Shown here: one piece after another, positions 44,901 through 52,526 of the stretch | Position numbering within the stretch: position 1 is the first letter of the stretch | Layout of the letters: every line of letters starts with the position of its first letter | From: Phycisphaeraceae bacterium D3-23 | Lineage (GTDB): Bacteria; Planctomycetota; Phycisphaerae; Phycisphaerales; Phycisphaeraceae | Reading direction: 5' to 3' | NCBI GenBank assembly: GCA_039555135.1 | Contig: CP114179.1 | Span: forward strand, 3,348,001 to 3,412,000 | DNA length: 64,000 nt | Notes under the pieces: model-generated | Databases searched by the model: none | Seen by the model: the letters and a program-made list of their open reading frames with translations, nothing else | Told to the model about the DNA's origin: nothing | Translations under genes and position numbers: made by a program

Positions 44901-45344
44901 GGCGATCGCGTCAGCCCCATCGGGGCCAATGCCGTTGCCTGCCAGTTCGAGTGAGTTGAGGGAGGCGAGGTGAGTGGCGTTGGCCAGCGCGACGGTCCCG
45001 TCGGGGCCGATGTTGTTACTCCGCAGGTCTAGCATGTTCAGCGAGGCGAGTTGAGTGGCACGGGAAAGTGCGGCGGCCCCGTCGGGGCCGATGTGGTTGT
45101 CCGCCAATTCCAGTGTCTTGAGCGAGACGAGGTGGGTGGCACTCGCCAGCGCGGCTGCCCCGTCAGGGCCGATGTAGTTGTTCCACAAGTACAGCTTGAT
45201 GACTGATGTGAGTGATTCCTCACCGATCCGGTCGAGGATAGAGCGGAGGCCGGCGTCCTTTAGGCCGCAGAACTTGAGGTTTAGCACGCCTATTTTTGGA
45301 TCGTAGTCATTGAACGCACGGTCGATTTTATCTTGATCCGCCAT
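41925..45344 (-). CDS. LRR-Roc-COR (Roco) GTPase with C-terminal membrane domain
   Basis: The 1139-residue product begins with about 13 leucine-rich repeats of 27 residues, ribonuclease-inhibitor type (NxIGPDGAAALAxATHL). A Roc GTPase follows near residues 450-620: G1 VGKEAVGKTSLVRYL, G3 NVWDFAGQEMRYG and G4 VVINQSDRPDEP. The COR domain spans about 620-900. Near 955-1000 is a Gly/Val-rich stretch (NYHYNAPVTQMRDVTGPVVH, DTGGGPVVG), then three to four membrane helices (about 1010-1130). Roco proteins are signalling GTPases; the membrane end suggests an effector. The gene is alone, convergent with smc. The trigger is unknown. Confidence 0.88.
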   Translation of the reverse strand: MADQDKIDRAFNDYDPKIGVLNLKFCGLKDAGLRSILDRIGEESLTSVIKLYLWNNYIGPDGAAALASATHLVSLKTLELADNHIGPDGAAALSRATQLASLNMLDLRSNNIGPDGTVALANATHLASLNSLELAGNGIGPDGADAIALATHLTSLSTLDLRGNKLGPDGATVLANAIHLASLNTLELGHNNLGLGGATALANATHLTSLNVLELGENDIGPGGAAALVKATHLKSLKSLDLRVNKIGADGAAALAHATHLTSLNSLNLSSNKIGDNGAAALSHAAHLKSLKSLNLRGNYIGPDGAAALAKATHLASLNTLDLRNNDLGPGGATALAKATHLASLNTLHLGYNHIGPDGAVALAKATHFASLNKLELRYNQIGHDGARAILDTWVARPDRASMTTLDLRSNGDLSGLLPPEVLDTVDAQALLAAYEDFRDAKDEDLQPLNEAKLLVVGKEAVGKTSLVRYLIDGTPRTTKHHATVGIDAHEQIETEAWTPEGCPVCLNVWDFAGQEMRYGTHRYFLSERCLYLVVLNDRERDDRSVVEWLKTIRDRGGDSPVLVVINQSDRPDEPHHQLDEPRLKEEYPNIVGFLRTSVPLADQEEPWQVELRDALRRRLADEVTQNPALAETRRSVLRTWIAVRDEVGQIARDSSVLPTATYERVCEKHGVVEEAEKDALLNTLHNLGVVVAYGLQRGGEIILSQITLLDPNWLTGAFYTLLVHPEVREAGGVLEREQLGALLDRTKYPAKWDNFILEMMQDEEVGLAFALRGQHKGRYLIPQALPTNQPELGAWAEDRLRFRVRYDLLPAGLISRFIGESHDYLCDAFKPWTAGAILDIDGCRTLLRGTREKAVIEVWVDGPAPGQKRAALARLMHVLDTVHRLYPEAKPELCVPLPEQPDLDVPYKHLKKLEEKKGLEEMYWPPSALREYSVRELLEGPGGDILRHAGERDGKVTNNYHYNAPVTQMRDVTGPVVHDTGGGPVVGVAQEGSAVSGDAGIAVATGGSADTKSTDASGLRELIVNAAVLIGIALFILVPLFAFPFSRWAWLPLSVGALVGVAWIFRRANRFYRLTYGCVSLAAGAAMLPSISAFVDVPSLGKGSFIVESSFWAVPVFLLAAIAFGVMDYLESRRTAER

Positions 45345-45420
45345 GCGGGCAGTATATCGGGTGTTGGAGTGGGTTTGTTGCGGTCGGGGGGTGAGCCGCT
45401 TCGGCAGGTTCGGAACGCTA

Positions 45421-45716
45421 GGCAGATCGCGGACGCGGCACAGTTGATCGACTCTCCGGGGTCACCGATCGATTACGCTCCTCTACAGTTCGAGTATGGG
45501 GCGTAACAGATCGCATACGCTGGGTATCAGATTCAATGCGGGGCGAAACAGATCGAATGCGCCGAGCTACAGATCGAGTACGCGGCGCAACAGAGCTGTT
45601 ACGCTCCGTAACAGATCGAGTACGCCGCGTATCAGAACCATTACGCGCCGTAACAGATCAAATACGCGGCGTATCAGAACTATTACGCGGCGTAACAGAT
45701 CGATTACGCCAAGAAA
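45421..45716. repeat. 21-bp direct tandem repeat array
   Basis: The triplet CAG recurs exactly every 21 bases at 45486, 45507, 45528, 45549, 45570, 45591, 45612, 45633, 45654, 45675 and 45696, with degenerate units back to about 45424. A typical unit reads TACGCGGCGTAACAGATCGA. Eleven good copies and about three worn ones. The spacing equals two helical turns and seven codons. It lies about 200 bases upstream of the gene at 45925. Confidence 0.8.
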
Positions 45717-45924
45717 TCGGTCGTTATCCGGCGGTTTTGGGTCCGGGGTCGAGTTATCTTTTGTTTTTCTTTGGCACGCCTTAAGTGCCCCCACGCGCGG
45801 CCGATCCGTGGGGTACGCGGCGAGGGTGATGCTCTTGTTGGGCACGCCCGGTTCCGCCGCCGGAAGTTTTGTATCTGGCGCTCTTCGGACGTCGGGCATG
45901 ACGACCCCTTTCGGAGACCTCATC

Positions 45925-46608
45925 ATGGCGACGACCTTCCCCCCCAGCCGCGAGGCGGACCTTGTTGCGTGGGCGTTGAACTGGAGCACCCTCACCGTCG
46001 CGGACCCCGTGGCGTACGGATTAGACGCGACGCAGGCGACGGATTTCCGTGCGCTATACATCGCCTACAACGCGCTGTACACCGCCTGTAACGACAACGG
46101 CACACGCACGCCCACCAAGGTCCAGGAGAAGAAGACCGCGAAGAAGACGCTCGTCACCGAGGCCCGCCGACTCATCGCCATCGTCCAGGCGTTCCCCGGC
46201 ACGACCGATGCCATGCGGCGCGACCTCGATATCTCGATCCGCGATTACGAGCCGACCCCTGTGCCGGTGCCCGAGGTGAGCCCATCGCTTGAAGTGACCG
46301 CGGTTGTCGGCCGGACAATCAAGCTCAAGCTCAGCCCATCAAGCGGAGAGGGGCGTGCCAAGCCGACGGGCGTGATGGGCGCGACGCTTTACTATGCCGT
46401 GGGCGAGGACTACCCCCAGGAGCTGTCGGGCTGGATCTTCAAGGGCAACACGACGCAGATGAAGGTCGATGCGACGATCCCTGCGGAGGTGCCCGGCGGG
46501 TCGAAGGTATGGATCACTGCCGCATGGTTCAACAGCAAGGCCCAGGCCGGCCCGGCGTGTGCCCCGGTCGAGACACGCATCGCCGGCGGTTTGTCGCAGG
46601 CGGCGTGA
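45925..46608 (+). CDS. Hypothetical protein, conserved small family
   Basis: The ATG at 45925 (ATTFPPSREADLVAWALNWS) gives 227 residues; the same frame is open back to 45496 through the tandem array, giving an Arg-rich unlikely extension. A helical N-terminal half (FRALYIAYNALYTACNDNGT, KKTLVTEARRLIAIVQAFP) is followed by a beta-sandwich-like half (PKPTGVMGATLYYAVGED is close to RAKPTGVMGATLYYAVGED here). This matches a recurring family of uncharacterised bacterial proteins I have seen annotated only as hypothetical. Function unknown. Confidence 0.6.
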   Translation: MATTFPPSREADLVAWALNWSTLTVADPVAYGLDATQATDFRALYIAYNALYTACNDNGTRTPTKVQEKKTAKKTLVTEARRLIAIVQAFPGTTDAMRRDLDISIRDYEPTPVPVPEVSPSLEVTAVVGRTIKLKLSPSSGEGRAKPTGVMGATLYYAVGEDYPQELSGWIFKGNTTQMKVDATIPAEVPGGSKVWITAAWFNSKAQAGPACAPVETRIAGGLSQAA

Positions 46609-46618
46609 CGCGGCGGAA

Positions 46619-46730
46619 AGTAGGACAGGCATTCCTGCCTGTCATCGGGCGCAGCCCGAAACCGACCGGCCGTGGAAAAGTCAGGCCTTCGGCCTGATGA
46701 CAGGCAGCCCCCGGAAGTGCCTGTCCTACT
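46619..46730. repeat. Variant AGGACAGGCATTCC element
   Basis: AGTAGGACAGGCATTCCTGC at the left and GTGCCTGTCCTACT at the right frame 112 bp. The layout matches 20563 and 30145 with a changed end sequence. An inner pair GTCAGGCC / GGCCTGAT lies near the right. Confidence 0.65.
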
Positions 46731-46757
46731 AGGCCTAGGCAGAAGTATGAACTTGAA

Positions 46758-46793
46758 GCGCGGGGGAGGGTTGTAGCCCCCCGTGCTTTTTTT
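46758..46793 (+). terminator. Rho-independent terminator after the hypothetical gene
   Basis: GCGCGGGG / CCCCGTGC (one G-T pair) with a GGAGGG...TAG loop, then seven T residues. Confidence 0.75.
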
Positions 46794-46834
46794 ATACCTT
46801 CTTCCAGCAGGGGCGCGGTGGCGCGGCGGAAAAT

Positions 46835-46907
46835 GAAACCACCGATGCACACGGATGCACACCGATTGAAGACCAAGGCGGATGGATCGGTGTGAATCGG
46901 TGGTTTC
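46835..46907. repeat. GAAACCACCGAT inverted repeat
   Basis: GAAACCACCGATGCACACGG at the left, ATCGGTGTGAATCGGTGGTT then TC at the right. One arm has an extra ten-base unit (GCACACGGAT). Confidence 0.6.
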
Positions 46908-46984
46908 AAACTGGCTTGTTTTCGTCTTTGCGTGAGATGGTTTGTTTTCGTGTTTTACTTGACTTGTTTCTTGGGAGCTTCGTC

Positions 46985-48229
46985 ATGTCTGATGTGATCC
47001 GTGTGGATGGTGATTTTCGATCGTCGAACGTCGTGCCTGTTTTGCCCGAGGCCCAGGTGGCGATGCGGGTGCGGGCGGGGAAGTTGACGGATTTCGAGTT
47101 TATTGATGCGCTGCAGAAGCAGAACCAGCGGGGGCTGGGGTTTATGTATGAGAGCGCGATCAAGGGGCATATTGGGAAGGGGAATGTGCTCGTGGCGGAG
47201 TTAGGGGCCGAGGGGCCAAGTGGGGGAGCCCAAGACACTCCAACCGCGCAACACTCGGCCCCTGGACCCCTTGACCCCTCGGCCCCTTCACCGGCTACGC
47301 CGGTGGGCTACATCATCGCCACCGACCGGTACATGAAGCGCGACGAGTTGGGGATCATTTATCACCTGTGTGTCGCCCCCGGAGTTCGGCGCTCGTTAGT
47401 CGCCGCCAACCTGTTGAAAGCACGGTTTGAGTCGAGCGCTTATGGGTGTCGGTTGTATTGTTGCTGGTGTGCTCAGGATTTGTCGGCGAATCGTTTTTGG
47501 GAGGCGATGGGGTTTGTGCCTTTGGCGTTTCGGACGGGCAGCCGGAAGTCGGGTTGGAAGGATGAAGCGGGGGTGAAGCATACGGGGCCGCGCATGCATA
47601 TCTATTGGCAGAAGCGGATTCGCGAGGGGGATGAGGGGGACCTGGCGAGTGGTGGGACGTCCTATTGGTTTCCGAGTCAGACGGGTGGTGGGGCGATGGC
47701 GGAGGATCGGTTGGTGCTGCCGATCCCGCCGGGGACGCATTGGTCGGATGCGAAGCCGGTGTTGCTGCCCAGTGGGCCGATATCGGAGGGGCGTGATGCC
47801 GAGGTGAAGCTGTTGGAGTCGGAGGTGTCGCGTTTGGAGCGGGAGAAACGCGCGGCGGGTCGGGTCAGCAAGCGGAAGGCGGCGGCGGTCGCGCTGCCCA
47901 GGCATGCGATCGAGTCGGGCGGATTACGTTTCGCCCCGCCCCCGCCCCCGGAAGGGGGAGAGGGATCTGAACAAACTTCCGGGGGGAAGGAGGAAGTTGA
48001 GGCGGCGTTGAAGGAGGCGAAGCGTGCGGTGAAGAAGGCGAAGCGGAAGTTTGATCCGGCGCAGGAGGCGTTTGCGCGGGAGCTGAAGGATCGTTGGTTG
48101 GAGGAGGTGTTGGCGCGGCCGGGGCTGCTGGCGCAGGGGGCGGAGAAGTATGCGGTGCGTCGGCGGATCGAGTCGTCGATGAAGCATGAGCCAGCGGTCG
48201 AGGAGATACGACGATTAGATGCGGCGTAG
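46985..48229 (+). CDS. GNAT-like acetyltransferase with long charged C-terminus
   Basis: The ATG at 46985 (SDVIRVDGDF) gives 414 residues; an upstream start at 46892 falls in a repeat. Residues about 30-220 form a GNAT-like fold: YESAIKGHIGKGNVLVAEL, GYIIATDRYMKRDELGIIYHL, and the acetyl-CoA-binding VAPGVRRSLVAANLLKAR. NRFWEAMGFVPLAFRT and RMHIYWQKRI follow. The strand joining VAEL and GYIIATDR is split by about 28 Pro/Ser-rich residues encoded by an inverted repeat at 47203-47287. The C-terminal half has coiled-coil Lys/Glu/Ala-rich stretches. The substrate is unknown. Confidence 0.7.
   Translation: MSDVIRVDGDFRSSNVVPVLPEAQVAMRVRAGKLTDFEFIDALQKQNQRGLGFMYESAIKGHIGKGNVLVAELGAEGPSGGAQDTPTAQHSAPGPLDPSAPSPATPVGYIIATDRYMKRDELGIIYHLCVAPGVRRSLVAANLLKARFESSAYGCRLYCCWCAQDLSANRFWEAMGFVPLAFRTGSRKSGWKDEAGVKHTGPRMHIYWQKRIREGDEGDLASGGTSYWFPSQTGGGAMAEDRLVLPIPPGTHWSDAKPVLLPSGPISEGRDAEVKLLESEVSRLEREKRAAGRVSKRKAAAVALPRHAIESGGLRFAPPPPPEGGEGSEQTSGGKEEVEAALKEAKRAVKKAKRKFDPAQEAFARELKDRWLEEVLARPGLLAQGAEKYAVRRRIESSMKHEPAVEEIRRLDAA
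47203..47287. repeat. Inverted repeat inside the GNAT gene
   Basis: AGGGGCCGAGGGGCCAAG (47203-47220) is mirrored by CTTGACCCCTCGGCCCCT (47270-47287) with one mismatch. The 85-bp segment keeps frame and encodes the linker GPSGGAQDTPTAQHSAPGPL plus DPSA. Confidence 0.65.
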
Positions 48230-48280
48230 GGGGGGACGAAAGCCGTCGCGCCAAGGGCGGCAGTGAGGCAGTGGGAGTGG

Positions 48281-48351
48281 CCACAGATGGCGCAGATTTA
48301 GAACCGGCGGCAGGTTGGTTTTCAAATCTGTGTCATCTGTGCAATCTGTGG
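48281..48351. repeat. CCACAGATTGCACAGAT-type inverted repeat
   Basis: CCACAGATGGCGCAGATTTA at the left pairs with AAATCTGTGTCATCTGTGCA then ATCTGTGG at the right, after the GNAT gene. Confidence 0.6.
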
Positions 48352-48433
48352 CTTGTCTTGTGATACAGCGTCATGGTGCAGTCGCGGCGGGGTTACACTG
48401 TGAGTGTGTGCAGGGCTGTGGAGCAGGTGTGCC

Positions 48434-49426
48434 ATGGATAGCGGTATTGAAGGGTTGTACTCGGCTTTGATTGCTGGGCTGTTTGTGTGTTGGTTGCTGC
48501 CGTTGGGGGTGTTGTGTGGTTTGATTTTGCTGGGCGGGGCGGTGCGTGCGATGTGGCGGACGCGGGGGCTGGAGCAGGGTGGGCTTTACTGTCCACGTTG
48601 CCGATTCAATCTGCGGGGGTGTGCGTCGTGGAACTGCCCCGAGTGTGGGGGGCATCTGGATGATGGGCGGGTGCTGACGACGGGGGTTGAGCTGCCGATG
48701 GGGCTGTTCTCGCGGATGGTGTTGGTGACGGTGTTGGTAGCGGGGCCGATTGTGTTTTTGGGGGTGGTGTTGGCGACGGTTTGGCCTGGGAACTATGTGT
48801 CGTCGCGCGAGTTGACGCTTTACCCGTTGGAGGCGGCGTCGATCCCGTCCAGCAACTCGATCCGTTTGTATGGCAGCGGCGAGCGGGCCTGGTACGGGAA
48901 GGGGCGTCCGACACGTTTGTCGATGACGCTGGATTACTGGAAGTCGCCGCCGCAAGGATACCCAGGCAGGCCTCGGCGTGATACCGATTACATCGATATC
49001 TACATCGAAAGCGAGGACTACGTCGATACCGCTCTCACGGATGAGTTGTGGCCGATCATCTACAGCAAGATGGGCTTCGAGGATACGGATGTCGAATATG
49101 TGGAACGCAGGGCAGAGCTGGATGCGGTGATCGGTTACATGGCGGGGTCGGATGTGGCGATGCCCGAACTGGTGTGGTATCAGTCGCGGAAGGAACAGCG
49201 GACGCGATACTTCGAGCCGACGGGGTGGTTTGTTGTTATTGAGGTGGTACTCGCCGTTGTTGTTTGGTTCTTCGTCATGCGATGGGTCGTGCGTTGGCAC
49301 GACCGGGTGCATGCGGTGCATGCGCGGACGTATGCGCGGGTGAATGAACAGATGACGGCGCAGATTGCGCGGAACCGGGCGGCGGCGGGGTTGGGGGCGG
49401 GGGCCGCAGTGAACGGTGAAGAGTGA
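48434..49426 (+). CDS. Zinc-ribbon membrane protein
   Basis: The ATG at 48434 (DSGIEGLYSALIAGLFVCWL) gives 330 residues. Helix 1 lies at about 10-38, a zinc ribbon YCPRCRFNL / WNCPECGGHL at about 56-75, and helix 2 at about 95-122. A long soluble domain with Tyr/Asp-rich segments (RRDTDYIDIYIESEDYVD) spans 125-265, then helix 3 at 268-290 and a basic tail. The four-Cys ribbon and hydrophobic segments resemble other proteins of the cluster, but the large middle domain is different. Function unknown. Confidence 0.65.
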   Translation: MDSGIEGLYSALIAGLFVCWLLPLGVLCGLILLGGAVRAMWRTRGLEQGGLYCPRCRFNLRGCASWNCPECGGHLDDGRVLTTGVELPMGLFSRMVLVTVLVAGPIVFLGVVLATVWPGNYVSSRELTLYPLEAASIPSSNSIRLYGSGERAWYGKGRPTRLSMTLDYWKSPPQGYPGRPRRDTDYIDIYIESEDYVDTALTDELWPIIYSKMGFEDTDVEYVERRAELDAVIGYMAGSDVAMPELVWYQSRKEQRTRYFEPTGWFVVIEVVLAVVVWFFVMRWVVRWHDRVHAVHARTYARVNEQMTAQIARNRAAAGLGAGAAVNGEE

Positions 49427-49512
49427 ACAGTGAACAGGGGGAGGCATTGGGGGGAGACGGCCGCTGAAGCGGCCTCCGCCTGTTCACTTTGGACGATTCA
49501 CTGTTTACTTTC
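49417..49512. repeat. AGTGAACAG inverted repeat with nested CTGAAG palindrome
   Basis: AGTGAACAGTGAACAGG at the left is mirrored by CCTGTTCACTTTGG and ATTCACTGTTTACT at the right. Inside, GGCCGCTGAAGCGGCC (49459-49474) is a copy of the CTGAAG family. It lies between convergent genes. Confidence 0.55.
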
Positions 49513-49516
49513 GCGT

Positions 49517-50611
49517 TTACGTGATTCTTGTGTTCTGGAGGTCGTATTGGTTGATGCGGTTGATGAGGGCGCGTAGGGTGCCGTAGTCGCGTTTGGTGCT
49601 GTGGTATTGGAGTCGGGGGAGGGAGGGGAAGTCCTTGCGTTCTTCGGGGAGGGGGCCGGACTGGGTGATGCGGCCGGACCTGAGGAGGGTGGCGAAGTCG
49701 TCGCTCAGCGTATCGAGCTGTTCTTCGGTGAGCGGGCGTTGGATGCGGAGGACTTGGGTATCGCGCACAAATCTTGCGGAGTGGTAGTTTCGGTAGAAAT
49801 CGAGGACGTGTTGGGCGGCCTCGGCGGGGTCGTCGGTTACTAGATAGAGGTTTTCGTCGTCTTCGCTGATCCAGCCGTTTTTGAGAAGCGAGTGTTTGAC
49901 GTAGTTTTCCCAGTGTTTCCAGTAGTCGCCGCCGGGGGCATCGACCATGACGATGGGCATGAGGGGTGCCTTGCCGGTTTGTATGAGGGTGAGCGCTTCG
50001 AAGCCTTCGTCTTGTGTGCCGAACCCACCGGGGAAGAGTGCGATGGCGTGGCTCATCCACATGAAGGTGAGCTTTCTTGTGAAGAAGTATTTGAAGGCGA
50101 TGAGTTTGGGGTCGCCGAGGATGATGTCGTTGGCGTTGGTTTCGAAGGGGAGGTTGATGGAGACGCCGAAGGAGGACTTGCGGTCGGCGCCGTCGTGTCC
50201 TGCGCGCATGATGCCATCCCCCGCGCCGGTGATGACCATCCAGCCGGCCTGCGCCATGGCTTTGGCGAAGTCGACTGCGGCCTTGTAGTCGGGGTGGTCG
50301 ATGGGGGTGCGTGCGCTGCCGTAGATGCTGATCTTGCGGGTCTCGGCGTAGGGTCGGAAGACTTTGAGCGCGTAGCGGAGCTCTTTGAGCGAGCTGGACA
50401 TGAGCTTCACCTCGCCCATGTTCGATCCGTCGTCGATGAGTTTGACGGCGGTGTGCATGATCTCGCGGATGCGCATGGAGCGGGAGCGCGTGGGGTCGCC
50501 GCCGGCCAGGGTGATGATGGCGTCGAGCGCCTGGGCGAGCTCGCTGTTGGCTTTGCGGCGGGGCCTGCGCTCGGGGTTGTTCTGTTCTTGGTGGGTTTCG
50601 GTGCTACTCAT
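49517..50611 (-). CDS. LOG-family protein (lysine decarboxylase-like fold)
   Basis: The 364-residue product has the LOG/TIGR00730 core: ISIYGSARTPIDHPDY, GWMVITGAGDGIMRAGHDGA and the signature ALFPGGFGTQDEGFEALTLI. LOG enzymes release free base from cytokinin nucleotides; bacterial members also hydrolyse nucleotide monophosphates (PpnN type). Extra helical regions of about 90 residues at the N-terminus and 100 at the C-terminus exceed the classic 190-residue LOG. The larger size resembles PpnN. Substrate unknown. Confidence 0.88.
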   Translation of the reverse strand: MSSTETHQEQNNPERRPRRKANSELAQALDAIITLAGGDPTRSRSMRIREIMHTAVKLIDDGSNMGEVKLMSSSLKELRYALKVFRPYAETRKISIYGSARTPIDHPDYKAAVDFAKAMAQAGWMVITGAGDGIMRAGHDGADRKSSFGVSINLPFETNANDIILGDPKLIAFKYFFTRKLTFMWMSHAIALFPGGFGTQDEGFEALTLIQTGKAPLMPIVMVDAPGGDYWKHWENYVKHSLLKNGWISEDDENLYLVTDDPAEAAQHVLDFYRNYHSARFVRDTQVLRIQRPLTEEQLDTLSDDFATLLRSGRITQSGPLPEERKDFPSLPRLQYHSTKRDYGTLRALINRINQYDLQNTRIT

Positions 50612-50645
50612 GTCGGATGGGTACGGGTTTCATGCCGTTCGTCGG

Positions 50646-51185
50646 TCAGGGGTTCATAAAGATCGAGGCGATATTGGCGATCAACGAGAGCCCGCCGAGG
50701 ACGGTGCCGACGATACCGCAGATCAGGCCGGCCTTGGCCATACCCGCCGAACCGGGAGACGCCGTGCCCGCGGCGATGTCTTGCTTGGCCTGGTTGCCGA
50801 AGTAGATCGCCAGCGGTCCCATGATGACGCCGAACAGCCCACAGCACAGGCACATGGGGATGGAGATGATGCCGAGTACCAGGGACGTGACCGCCTTGCC
50901 TGAGGACTGACCCGCCTGTCCGCCGAACGCGACGATGGGTGCGCCGCAATGCGGGCAGTGGCCTCCAAGGGTGGCGCCGGTGAGGTCGGCCTGGCAGCTC
51001 TGGCAACGCACGTTGCCCGGCTGCGTACCATGCATCATGGGTGCAGGTGGTGGTTGGAATGGGGGCGGTGGTGGCGGGACATCGTTGACGGGCTCGGAGA
51101 GGTCGTAGCCGTCCGAGGCGTCGTCGTTTTGGTGCGGGTCGTTATCGTTGAAGGGGTCGCCATAGGGGTCGTTGGGATCGGGCAT
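50646..51185 (-). CDS. Zinc-ribbon DUF4190-type membrane protein 1
   Basis: The 179-residue product has an Asp/Asn/Pro-rich N-terminal tail to residue 55, a zinc ribbon RCQSCQADL / HCPHCGAPI, and two membrane segments (TSLVLGIISIPMCLCCGLFG; GMAKAGLICGIVGTVLGGLS) joined by FGNQAKQDIAAG. This DUF4190-like design recurs in four other genes here (51281, 51782, 52527, 61304). Role unknown. Confidence 0.8.
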   Translation of the reverse strand: MPDPNDPYGDPFNDNDPHQNDDASDGYDLSEPVNDVPPPPPPFQPPPAPMMHGTQPGNVRCQSCQADLTGATLGGHCPHCGAPIVAFGGQAGQSSGKAVTSLVLGIISIPMCLCCGLFGVIMGPLAIYFGNQAKQDIAAGTASPGSAGMAKAGLICGIVGTVLGGLSLIANIASIFMNP

Positions 51186-51280
51186 GTGTTTTGCTCGGTA
51201 GGGGCTGGGTTTTGGTAAAGGGTCAGGGATGACGCCGGGATGGATACTGGGCTGTCTGGTTTAGGGTTGTTGTTGCTCGG

Positions 51281-51700
51281 CTAGCTGAAGATGATGATGA
51301 GTATGAAGATCGCACCCACGACCAGCACAAGCCCCAGGGCGATATAGCTGCAGATGAGGCCGGTCAGGGCGTAGCCCCTGGAACTGGTGGCGTAGCGTCC
51401 GGTACGGATTTGTTTCTGCGCGATGTGGCCGAAGATGATGCCCAGCGGTGCGAAGAGGATGGGCGTGATGACGAAGCTGAGGATGCCCATGACCATCGAT
51501 GTGATGGCCATGCTGTTGTTGGGCGCGTGGGCGTGGTGCTGGGGGTTGATATGTGTGCCGCATTCGGGGCACGTCCCGCCGATGACCGATCCGGTGAGGT
51601 CATAGCCGCAGCGCGTGCAGTTGAACCCGGCGCGCTGGATGTGGCCTTGGGGTGTGGCTGCGGGGTAGGCCGGCTCGTCTAGATCGAAAGGGTCGTTCAT
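51281..51700 (-). CDS. Zinc-ribbon DUF4190-type membrane protein 2
   Basis: The 139-residue product has a zinc ribbon NCTRCGYDLTGSVIGGTCPE (then CGTHI) and two membrane segments (MAITSMVMGILSFVITPILF; YALTGLICSYIALGLVLVVG). It is the shortest of the tandem set and lacks a long acidic tail. It lies 95 bases from the gene at 50646. Role unknown. Confidence 0.8.
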   Translation of the reverse strand: MNDPFDLDEPAYPAATPQGHIQRAGFNCTRCGYDLTGSVIGGTCPECGTHINPQHHAHAPNNSMAITSMVMGILSFVITPILFAPLGIIFGHIAQKQIRTGRYATSSRGYALTGLICSYIALGLVLVVGAIFILIIIFS

Positions 51701-51781
51701 GTCTATGGGCTGCGGGTCATGGATTGTTGTTGTCGCGCGGTGACGCGCGGTGTTGCGTGTCGTGCGGTGGGGTGCTTGGGT

Positions 51782-52339
51782 TTATTTGAAGATCATGATA
51801 AGCATGCCGAGTTGGATGAGACCTGCGACGCTGTTGGTGGCGACGCCTGCGATGGCCATGCCCCAGGAGCCCTTGGTGAAGCGGCCGCGTTTGTATTGGT
51901 TCATCGCGACAATGCCCAGCGGGAGCCCGATGATGGGGAGGACGATGCCGACGAAGGGGCAGAAGGCGGGGAAGACGGCGACGATGCCCAGGACCATGGA
52001 AGCGACGGCGAGGCCGGAGACGGTCTGGGTGGCGCTGGTGAGGATGGATTGCCCGACGTCCATGCCGCATTCGGGGCAGACGCCGCCGATGGTGACGCCG
52101 GTGAGGTTGTAGCCGCAGGTGGAGCACTGGACGGTGGTGGCGGCGATGTCGTTGGGGAGGAAGGCGGCGCGTTTTGCGGCGGGCGGGAAGAGTGTCGTGT
52201 CGACGGGCTGGGCGTAGGGCGTGCCGGCCGTTTCAGGGATCGGCTGGAGCGGGGCAGGGTCGCTTGGCCTGGTCTGTTCGACGGGCTCGGAGAAGTCGTC
52301 GGCGTAGGGGTCTTCGTCGTATGGGTTGCTTGAACTCAT
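51782..52339 (-). CDS. Zinc-ribbon DUF4190-type membrane protein 3
   Basis: The ATG ending at 52339 (SSSNPYDEDPYADDF) gives 185 residues; a longer frame upstream lacks support. A disordered acidic N-terminus precedes a zinc ribbon QCSTCGYNL / VCPECGMDV and two membrane segments (LAVASMVLGIVAVFPAFCPF; GMAIAGVATNSVAGLIQLGM). Paralogue of 50646 and 51281. Confidence 0.8.
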   Translation of the reverse strand: MSSSNPYDEDPYADDFSEPVEQTRPSDPAPLQPIPETAGTPYAQPVDTTLFPPAAKRAAFLPNDIAATTVQCSTCGYNLTGVTIGGVCPECGMDVGQSILTSATQTVSGLAVASMVLGIVAVFPAFCPFVGIVLPIIGLPLGIVAMNQYKRGRFTKGSWGMAIAGVATNSVAGLIQLGMLIMIFK

Positions 52340-52526
52340 CGGCTGGATTGTAGCCGGGGCGGGCGGGCGATGACTGTTCGCTCGATGGCAGGTCTTCTTG
52401 CGGCTGTGAGGAATGCGAAGGCATGAACATCCGGCGGCCTGCAGACGCTGGACGCCTTGCCGATAGACCAACACAACCGTCTGTGGGCCGCCGGCGATTG
52501 GGGGTTCCGTGTGGCTCGGTCTGTAC

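Noticed and set aside
45421-45716. CRISPR array
   Set aside because: Repeats are 21 bp back to back without unique spacers of regular length, and no cas gene is nearby.
45496-45924. Translation of the 21-bp array as the N-terminus of the next protein
   Set aside because: The added part is an Arg-rich repeat followed by unrelated sequence; the downstream ATG starts the recognisable protein.
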